A DNA stretch of 5,066 nt from assembly GCA_937944945.1 (NCBI GenBank), contig CALEBD010000369.1, positions 1 to 5,066 on the forward strand, given 5' to 3'. The position numbers were made by a program, and so were the translations under genes. Shown here piece by piece: positions 1 to 5,066 of this stretch. Numbering within the stretch: position 1 is the first letter of the stretch; every line of letters starts with the position of its first letter. Source of the stretch: an uncultured Clostridium sp. (lineage in GTDB: Bacteria > Bacillota > Clostridia > Peptostreptococcales > Peptostreptococcaceae). The notes below the pieces were generated by a model. That model was given only the letters and a program-made list of their open reading frames with translations. It did not search any database and was not told where the DNA came from.

Positions 1-705
1 TGGTTTAGCTACAGTTAAACGGACTCTGACATATTTTACTGCTGTTTTTTCAAATGTTGCTGTGTAATCTAAATCATTTTCCGTAATTGATCCAACTTTA
101 GTCCATGTTTCACCATCTAATGAAACTTCAATATCTGCACCTTTTAAAGCATCAGCACCTACATTAGAAGGTTGAATAACTTGAACACTTGTCATGTTGA
201 CAGCTGTAGGAAAAGTAAATTTAAATTCTTTATCCGCTGCTTGTTCTTGTCCAAACCAGCACTTAGTATTCAAATCGTTATCTAACATTTTTTCATAACT
301 ATATTCTTTAGTTGGATACCATTGATTCTTTTCGTAATAGTTATCTGTAGCGGTAATTGTTGGAATGTTTCCATCAGGTTTTACTAAGTTTGATTTAGCA
401 GTTTTAATTGCTTCATAAGCTCCTTTAGCAGTCTCAGCATTTAAAGTATCGCTAGATAATAATGCTTTACCAGCATCTACAGCATGTTTATATGCTTCAT
501 ATCCACCAACATAATCATCTTGTTTTAGTGGATATGTACTTTGTACATATAATGAATAATATTCTATTTTAACTGCTTTTGCTTTAGCTTCGATAAGTTC
601 ATCATATACTTCATCTACTTCTGCCTGTGTTGCATCAGTTTTATCATTAATAGCTTTAGCAGCTATTAATGCTGTTTTATATTCACTAAATGTTTCATTG
701 ATATA
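1..705 (-). other. FIVAR-FIVAR-F5/8C module fused to the SBP_5 frame
   Basis: This part of the lipoprotein frame resembles the C-terminal accessory region of secreted clostridial glycosidases such as GH84/hyaluronidase-like enzymes. The first FIVAR-like helical hairpin contains YKTALIAAKAI, then DATQAEVDEVYDELIEAKAKA. The second contains YEAYKHAVDAGKALL, then LNAETAKGAYEAIKTAKSNL. The F5/8 type C (discoidin/CBM32-like) domain shows MLDNDLNTKCWFG, then IEVSLDGETWTKVGSI, then VKYVRVRL just before the edge. In known enzymes FIVAR modules act as spacers or protein-interaction modules, and CBM32 binds galactose or GlcNAc-type sugars. No catalytic domain is visible; one would lie upstream in an intact enzyme of this kind. 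GC content is about 32% over bases 1-660, against about 26% over 721-1140. Confidence 0.8.
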
Positions 706-2211
706 ATCTTTTTCTTTTAATGCTTTTTGCATATCATCTTCAGTTAGATCTTTTATTTCTGTTTTTATTCCTATTGCTTCTAAATTATTGCTTATGATAT
801 TAGCTGCTTTTACTCTTTCAGTATTGTTTTTGTTTACTATTATTTTAAATGTAATGTCTTTTAACATTTCTTTTACTTCAGAGTGTGTTACATCTTTGAA
901 TGTTCTTTTTTCTTGTTTGTTAGTTTTGTCAGTTGATGTATTATTTTTAGCAGTTGTATCTTCAGAATTATTAGAAGTTTGCTCTGTATTATTTTTAATA
1001 TTACCATCTGAAGCAACTTTATTCGTATCTTCTGATTTAGTGTTTTCAATAGAATTTACATCATTTTTATTGTTGTCTGTAGAATCTGCTGAATTTGTAT
1101 CATTACTTTTGCTAGAAGCAGTGTTGTTATCTGTATTATCTAAAGATAATACTGCTTTCTTTAAATAATTTTGAGCATTTTCAGTATTATAAGATAGAGG
1201 TTTTAAGTCGCTATCATAGTATTTTGATGTAGAGTTTAAAGGGAAATTACTTAATTTCGCCCTATCAGAATAAGCATCTTTTATAATAGACTCTCTATCT
1301 ACTGCAAATGAGATAGCTTTTCTTATATCTAGATTATTCAAGTACTTGTTGTCGTAGTTAAACAGTACATAGTCATAATTTCTTCCTTGATATTTATTTA
1401 TTACAAAATTATCATTGTCTGTAAATTTACTTATACTACCTAATGTAACCTTGCTTATATCACTATCTAAAGATAAAACCATTTCTGTTTGTGATTCAGT
1501 ATCTGGAACCATTTTAACATATACTTCTTTTTTGTTATTATCTTTATTTAAATCATAATAGTCACTATTTAATTCTAAAATCATATAATCTCGGTCTTCA
1601 TATTTTTTTATTTTATAAGCACCTGAACCAACTAAATTATTTTTGGCTAATTTTAATTCATCAGTTTTTAATCCATCTAATTTATCTTTTGATACTATTG
1701 GAAAAATTAAAGTTTCTAATGAAAATGCATAGCTGTCTTTAAAGTTTATAGTTAGTTTTTTGCTTCCATGTACTGTTATTCCACTTATATTTGATACTAA
1801 ACTATTATAAGCACTATCTTTATTTTCATTTATTAATTCATATGTATACTTAACATCTTTAGCTGTAAGACTTTCCCCATCATGCCATTTTATATTGTCT
1901 TTTAGGGTTATATCTATTTTTTTGTTGTTAGATGAAATACTATAAGACTCTACTAGTTTAGGTTGAATATTATAATTTTCATCTAATTCAAATAGGCTAT
2001 CATACACTAAATCTAATACATAACTTACTGATTTATCCGTATTTAAAATAGGATTAATTGTACTCGCCCTTATCATTGTTAAGTTTATATATTCTGAAGT
2101 CTTTTTCGATGTCTTTACCTCATTGCTTTTTACATCAGTATCTGATTTACACCCTGTAACAAATACCATCGTAGCTAAAAGTAGACTTATTAATTTTACT
2201 ACCTTCTTCAT
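1..2211 (-). CDS. Chimeric lipoprotein frame: SBP_5 solute-binding N-terminus joined to FIVAR and F5/8C modules (3' partial)
   Basis: The frame opens with ATG at 2211 and has no stop down to base 1 (737 codons, C-terminus missing). Residues 1-21 form a lipoprotein signal: KK, a hydrophobic stretch, then lipobox VTGC with Cys21 as the lipidation site, so the product should be anchored outside the membrane. Residues about 40-357 and 436-503 match SBP_5 (OppA/DppA-type) proteins, which capture peptides or similar ligands for ABC importers. Family landmarks are WHDGESLTAKDV at about 109-120, LVGSGAYKI and RKAISFAVDRE. Residues about 358-435 are a low-complexity insert. After Y503 the SBP match stops, although the family expects a D-[IL]-[AL] strand and roughly 100 more residues. 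Two FIVAR-like helical repeats follow (about 501-548 and 564-611), then an F5/8 type C domain (about 618 to the edge; CWFG, SLDGETW, KYVRVRL). The start is set by AAAGG 9 bp upstream, 14 bp after the transglycosylase stop. The SBP and F5/8C calls are firm. That this is one natural protein is doubtful. Confidence 0.85.
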   Translation of the reverse strand, partial: MKKVVKLISLLLATMVFVTGCKSDTDVKSNEVKTSKKTSEYINLTMIRASTINPILNTDKSVSYVLDLVYDSLFELDENYNIQPKLVESYSISSNNKKIDITLKDNIKWHDGESLTAKDVKYTYELINENKDSAYNSLVSNISGITVHGSKKLTINFKDSYAFSLETLIFPIVSKDKLDGLKTDELKLAKNNLVGSGAYKIKKYEDRDYMILELNSDYYDLNKDNNKKEVYVKMVPDTESQTEMVLSLDSDISKVTLGSISKFTDNDNFVINKYQGRNYDYVLFNYDNKYLNNLDIRKAISFAVDRESIIKDAYSDRAKLSNFPLNSTSKYYDSDLKPLSYNTENAQNYLKKAVLSLDNTDNNTASSKSNDTNSADSTDNNKNDVNSIENTKSEDTNKVASDGNIKNNTEQTSNNSEDTTAKNNTSTDKTNKQEKRTFKDVTHSEVKEMLKDITFKIIVNKNNTERVKAANIISNNLEAIGIKTEIKDLTEDDMQKALKEKDYINETFSEYKTALIAAKAINDKTDATQAEVDEVYDELIEAKAKAVKIEYYSLYVQSTYPLKQDDYVGGYEAYKHAVDAGKALLSSDTLNAETAKGAYEAIKTAKSNLVKPDGNIPTITATDNYYEKNQWYPTKEYSYEKMLDNDLNTKCWFGQEQAADKEFKFTFPTAVNMTSVQVIQPSNVGADALKGADIEVSLDGETWTKVGSITENDLDYTATFEKTAVKYVRVRLTVAKP
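907..1140 (-). repeat. Low-complexity Asn/Ser/Thr/Asp/Lys-rich insert inside the SBP_5 domain
   Basis: Residues about 358-435 of the lipoprotein are almost entirely N, T, S, D, K and E, with no hydrophobic core and recurring short words such as TDNN, KNNT and NNTEQT. The 12-mer GTATTATTTTTA (plus strand) occurs at 938-949 and again at 986-997, encoding the repeated KNNT words. The flanks, ending in YLKKAVLSL and resuming with RTFKDVTHSEVKEML, belong to the SBP fold, so this is an insertion in a surface loop and not a linker between domains. It probably arose by slippage and expansion of AAT/ACA/GAT codons and is likely disordered on the cell surface. Confidence 0.75.
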
Positions 2212-2220
2212 CTTATTGTA

Positions 2221-2225
2221 CCTTT
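2221..2225 (-). promoter_or_regulatory. Ribosome binding site of the SBP lipoprotein gene
   Basis: AAAGG on the minus strand (GAAAGG if the G of the upstream TAG is counted) lies 9 bp before the ATG at 2211. It sits in the 14 bp gap after the transglycosylase stop, so there is no room for a separate promoter right there. This supports the chosen start and co-transcription. Confidence 0.65.
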
Positions 2226-2765
2226 CTAGTTATAGATTTTTTTATACATTTCGTAATTATGTTTTACTTTTTCTACATAAGCAGATGTCTCTTTAAAAGG
2301 AATAGTATGTAAATTTTCTCCGTCTTGACTATATGCCTCATCAGCTAACCATTTCTTTACATTACCTGATCCCCCATTATAAGCTGCTATAACTAAATCT
2401 ATATCTCCGAATTCTCTATATAGCTTATTTAAATACCAACATCCTATTCTTATATTATCTTCAGGTTCAAAAATATCTGCGTCTTTTATATCAAGTTCTT
2501 CCATGGCCCAATCTCTCGTTCCATCACCAATTTGCATAAGACCTTTTGCACCTCTTCTTGAAACTGCGTCCTTTTTAAATTTACTTTCTGCTTTTATTAT
2601 GCTGTAAACTAAATCTTCATCTATATTATATTCTTTTGAATAAAATTCTACGTAATCTGAGTATTTTTTAGGATAAAGATATTTATATACTTCATCTTTT
2701 CCTATATATAAAGCTGCCCCCAATACTATTATAATAAATAGAATTAAGATTAATTTTTTTTTCAC
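2226..2765 (-). CDS. Membrane-anchored lytic transglycosylase (GH23, Slt-like), 179 aa
   Basis: Lytic transglycosylases cleave the MurNAc-GlcNAc bond of peptidoglycan and leave a 1,6-anhydroMurNAc end. Residues 2-20 are KKK followed by a hydrophobic helix (LILILFIIIVLGAALYI) without a clear cleavage site or lipobox, so a signal anchor with the enzyme facing the wall is likely. The catalytic domain spans about 40-175: IIKAESKF with catalytic Glu60, GLMQI at 75-79, AAYNGG at 127-132 and ETSAYVEKV near 159-167, all in the order usual for Slt family 1. The length fits a minimal single-domain enzyme with no LysM or other wall-binding part. The start codon is GTG (2765-2763), supported by AAGGAG 7 bp upstream. 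The start overlaps the coaE stop as GTGA, which suggests translational coupling. The stop is TAG at 2228-2226. Its cellular role (turnover, secretion-system assembly or sporulation) cannot be read from the sequence. Confidence 0.93.
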   Translation of the reverse strand: MKKKLILILFIIIVLGAALYIGKDEVYKYLYPKKYSDYVEFYSKEYNIDEDLVYSIIKAESKFKKDAVSRRGAKGLMQIGDGTRDWAMEELDIKDADIFEPEDNIRIGCWYLNKLYREFGDIDLVIAAYNGGSGNVKKWLADEAYSQDGENLHTIPFKETSAYVEKVKHNYEMYKKIYN

Positions 2766-3361
2766 TCTCTTTCTCCTTGTAAAACGCTTATTAGCTCTAA
2801 AACTTTCTTTTGTAATTCTTCAAATGAATTTGAATTATCGATAATATAATCTGCAAACTTTACTTTTTCTTCTTGACTCATTTGAGAATTTATTCTACTA
2901 ATCGCCTCTTCTTTTGTACAGTTATCCCTAGCTATAATTCTATTAATCTGTATCTCTTTTCTACAAGTTATTAAAATTAATTTTTGTATATATGGAATAT
3001 AATCATCTTCTATTAATAATGCAGCATCTATCACGACAATTTTTTCGCCTTGATTTTTATATTCCTCAACTTTAGATAGTATTTTCTGTTTTATTTTTGG
3101 ATGAGTTAAATTATTTAGAAGAATTAATTTTTCGTCATCGTTAAATACGATATTTCCTAATGCTCTTCTATTTAAACTTCCATCTTGATTTCTAATACTC
3201 TTACCAAAAGTTGAAAATACTTCATTTAATAAGTTTTTATCGTCAAATATTTGCCTAGCTACTATATCGGCATCTACTACTTTTATGTTATTTTCCATAA
3301 AAATAGTAGATACACTGCTTTTTCCACATCCAATATTTCCTGTAAGCCCCAATACTAACAT
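2762..3361 (-). CDS. coaE: Dephospho-CoA kinase, 199 aa
   Basis: CoaE phosphorylates the 3'-hydroxyl of the ribose of dephospho-CoA with ATP, the last step of coenzyme A synthesis, in the cytoplasm. The P-loop is GNIGCGKS at residues 8-15. The VVDADIVAR segment holds Asp30 and Asp32 of the conserved DxD-type site. THP at 86-88, DAALLIE at 112-118 (the family's D-x-P-L-L-[FI]-E motif with Ala in place of Pro), IARDNCTKEEAISRI (lid region, about 143-157) and YIIDNS at 172-177 complete the family pattern. The length is typical (about 195-205 aa). The ATG at 3361 is preceded by AGGTG 5 bp upstream, which overlaps the polA stop; the gap to polA is 8 bp. The TGA stop overlaps the next gene by 4 bp. 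A polA-coaE neighbourhood is common in Firmicutes. Confidence 0.96.
   Translation of the reverse strand: MLVLGLTGNIGCGKSSVSTIFMENNIKVVDADIVARQIFDDKNLLNEVFSTFGKSIRNQDGSLNRRALGNIVFNDDEKLILLNNLTHPKIKQKILSKVEEYKNQGEKIVVIDAALLIEDDYIPYIQKLILITCRKEIQINRIIARDNCTKEEAISRINSQMSQEEKVKFADYIIDNSNSFEELQKKVLELISVLQGERE
2773..2778 (-). promoter_or_regulatory. Strong Shine-Dalgarno that fixes the GTG start of the transglycosylase
   Basis: AAGGAG on the minus strand, 7 bp upstream of GTG (2765-2763), lies inside the last codons of coaE. The optimal spacing and the membrane-anchor sequence right after GTG make this start preferable to any internal ATG. Confidence 0.8.
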
Positions 3362-3365
3362 ATTT

Positions 3366-3371
3366 TCACCT
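3366..3371 (-). promoter_or_regulatory. Ribosome binding site of coaE overlapping the polA stop
   Basis: AGGTGA on the minus strand begins within the polA TAG codon (3372-3370) and lies 4 bp before the coaE ATG. Such an arrangement lets ribosomes finishing polA reinitiate on coaE. Confidence 0.65.
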
Positions 3372-5066
3372 ACTTTGTTTCATACCAAGAGTTACCTGTA
3401 TTTAAATCCACATCTAATTTTACATCCATAGATTGTGCATTTTCCATTTCTTCTCTTACTATCTTTTCCGCTAATTCTAACTCTTCATCTACTGCTTCTA
3501 CGATAAGCTCATCGTGTACTTGAAGTATAAGTTTAGATTTCATTTCATTTTCTTTTAATTTGTTGTAGACATTTACCATAGCTACTTTTATTATATCTGC
3601 AGCACTACCTTGAATAGGTGCATTCATAGCAAATCTCTTACCTTGGTTTCTTACAATAAAGTTGCTAGCTTTTATTTCTGGTATATATCTTCTTCTGTTT
3701 AGTATAGTTGTTGCATAACCTGTTTCTGTAGCAGTTTCTACTGCATTATCCATAAATTCTTTTATTTTTGGATATTTGCTGAAATAACTTTCAATATATG
3801 CTTTTGCAGTAGGTACTGGTATATTTAAATCTTGAGAAAGACCAAAATCAGTTTTACCGTAGATTATACCGAAGTTTATAGCCTTAGCTTCTATTCTTTG
3901 TTTACTTGTAACGTCTTTTATATCTACATCAAATATTTGAGATGCAGTTTTTGAATGTATATCTTCTCCATGTTTAAATGCATCTATCATATTTTCGTCG
4001 CCACTCATATGAGCTAAAACTCTAAGTTCAACTTGAGAATAATCGGCATCGACTAATTTACAATTATCATCTGCTACAAATACTTTTCTTATATCTCTAC
4101 CCATTTCAGTTTTAACAGGTATGTTTTGCATATTAGGTTCAGTAGAAGAAATTCTTCCTGTAGTTGTTATAGTTTGGTTAAATGATGAATGTATTCTTCC
4201 TGTTTTAGGATTTATTATTTTTAATAATCCTTCAACATAAGTTGAATTTAACTTAACAATTTGTCTATAGTCTGTTATTTTATCTATTATTTCATGTTTA
4301 TCTCTTAGTTTTTCTAAAACTTCTGCATTTGTTGAATATCCTGTTTTAGTCTTTTTAATTACTGGAAGTCCTAATTTTTCAAATAATATTACACCTAATT
4401 GCTTTGGTGAATTTATATTAAAAGGCTCTCCTGCTAATTCAAATATTTCATTTTCTAATTCATTTATTATTGTTGTGAATTTTTCTTTTAATTCGTTTAA
4501 TTGATCTTTGTCAACTTTCATCCCTATGTATTCCATAGAACCTAAAACTTCAACAAGAGGCATTTCAACATGATAGAATAATCCATCCATTTCAGTTTCT
4601 TTTAGTTTTTCTTCCATTTTTGGATATACACAGGCTATTGTATTTATTATATCTGCTGTATATGCTGAAAGTTCATCAAAATCTATTTCATCGAATTTTT
4701 TCGCTTTTGCACCTTTTCCAAGTAAATCTTCTTTTGATTTTATTTTTCTAGTTAAATATTTCATGGCAATTGCACTACATTCATATGAAGTAGAAGATTT
4801 TGAGTCAATTAAATACTCTGCTATAGTTATATCAAAATCCATAACATTTAATTCTATTTCATAAGGTTTAAGTAGTATATAATCTTCTTTTAAGTCGTAT
4901 CCATGTTTTTTAATTTCAGAGTCTGATAGTAGACTTTCTATTTTTGATAGTTCATCTTCATTTATATAGTAGATTTCTTCTCCATCTAAACTTAAAAATA
5001 CGTTTATGACTTTTTTATCTAGTATATTACCTTCTCTACCTATAACATCTATTATTACTTTTTTAT
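3370..5066 (-). CDS. polA: DNA polymerase I, C-terminal 564 residues (5' end outside window)
   Basis: Pol I fills gaps and replaces RNA primers in repair and lagging-strand replication. The frame is open to the right edge. An ATG at 4842 is internal, because the upstream codons continue the family sequence (HGYDLKEDYILL, then YEIELN). The part present covers most of the 3'-5' exonuclease-like domain (about 4620-5066) and the whole polymerase domain. Polymerase motifs are all intact: motif A DYSQVELRVLAH (DYSQVELR at 4021-4044), motif B RIEAKAINFGIIYG (3856-3897), with the Arg, Lys, Phe and Tyr of the O-helix, and motif C QVHDE (3508-3522). The exonuclease-like domain looks degenerate: by eye, D355 and D424 equivalents are kept (VIID, LKED) but E357 and D501 equivalents are not Asp/Glu, as in Bacillus-type Pol I. 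The N-terminal 5' nuclease domain, about 300 residues, should lie just outside. The TAG stop is 8 bp before coaE. Confidence 0.97.
   Translation of the reverse strand, partial: KKVIIDVIGREGNILDKKVINVFLSLDGEEIYYINEDELSKIESLLSDSEIKKHGYDLKEDYILLKPYEIELNVMDFDITIAEYLIDSKSSTSYECSAIAMKYLTRKIKSKEDLLGKGAKAKKFDEIDFDELSAYTADIINTIACVYPKMEEKLKETEMDGLFYHVEMPLVEVLGSMEYIGMKVDKDQLNELKEKFTTIINELENEIFELAGEPFNINSPKQLGVILFEKLGLPVIKKTKTGYSTNAEVLEKLRDKHEIIDKITDYRQIVKLNSTYVEGLLKIINPKTGRIHSSFNQTITTTGRISSTEPNMQNIPVKTEMGRDIRKVFVADDNCKLVDADYSQVELRVLAHMSGDENMIDAFKHGEDIHSKTASQIFDVDIKDVTSKQRIEAKAINFGIIYGKTDFGLSQDLNIPVPTAKAYIESYFSKYPKIKEFMDNAVETATETGYATTILNRRRYIPEIKASNFIVRNQGKRFAMNAPIQGSAADIIKVAMVNVYNKLKENEMKSKLILQVHDELIVEAVDEELELAEKIVREEMENAQSMDVKLDVDLNTGNSWYETK

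Noticed and set aside
690..715. Insertion sequence or attachment site at the domain switch
   Set aside because: I see no inverted repeats, target-site duplication, transposase fragment or tRNA-like sequence around the join.
907..1140. CRISPR or tandem-repeat array
   Set aside because: The short words recur irregularly, with no constant repeat length or unique spacers, and the frame stays open throughout. This is low-complexity coding sequence.
788..1168. Plus-strand open frame of 126 codons, Leu/Ser/Phe/Val-rich and membrane-like
   Set aside because: It lies antisense to the lipoprotein frame, mostly over the Asn/Ser/Thr-rich insert. Its apparent hydrophobicity is the mirror of AAT/ACT/GAT-rich codons. 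It has no convincing ribosome binding site and no family resemblance.
2212..2225. Possible promoter or terminator in the gap between the transglycosylase and the lipoprotein gene
   Set aside because: The gap is only 14 bp and is filled by the ribosome binding site. No hairpin with a T-run is visible.
4840..4842. ATG at 4842 as the start of a short 490-residue polymerase
   Set aside because: Codons upstream in the same frame continue the exonuclease-like domain to the window edge without a stop, and there is no good Shine-Dalgarno before this ATG, so it is an internal Met.

Overview
The window is very AT-rich (about 22-32% GC per line by hand count) and is packed with genes on the minus strand. 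Codon choice (ATA, TTA, AGA, AAA), Shine-Dalgarno sites and protein sequences fit a low-GC Firmicute of the Clostridia. Peptostreptococcaceae (Clostridioides/Romboutsia/Paraclostridium-like) is my best guess, from protein resemblance alone.

Transcription runs right to left: polA (DNA polymerase I, 5' part outside the window) -> coaE (dephospho-CoA kinase) -> a short membrane-anchored GH23 lytic transglycosylase -> a long lipoprotein frame that leaves the left edge. The polA-coaE gap is 8 bp. The coaE stop overlaps the transglycosylase GTG start by 4 bp. The last gap is 14 bp. I see no promoter, terminator, RNA gene, CRISPR array, insertion sequence or non-coding stretch over 20 bp, so this reads as one operon or its central part.

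The odd part is the lipoprotein frame (2211 down to 1, 737 codons, no stop). It starts as an ordinary SBP_5 family (oligopeptide ABC transporter) binding lipoprotein with a lipobox. It carries an Asn/Ser/Thr/Asp-rich insert of about 78 residues. At about 700-705 it then switches, in frame and in mid-domain, to two FIVAR-like helical modules followed by an F5/8 type C (CBM32-like) carbohydrate-binding domain that runs off the edge. The SBP fold is left without its C-terminal part, and GC content rises from about 26% to about 32% near the switch. This is either a real gene fusion/recombination or a chimeric join in the assembly. The sequence alone cannot decide, but an artefact or a broken gene should be excluded before any new biology is claimed.

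The other three genes are housekeeping functions: DNA repair/replication, the last step of CoA synthesis, and peptidoglycan cleavage at the membrane.
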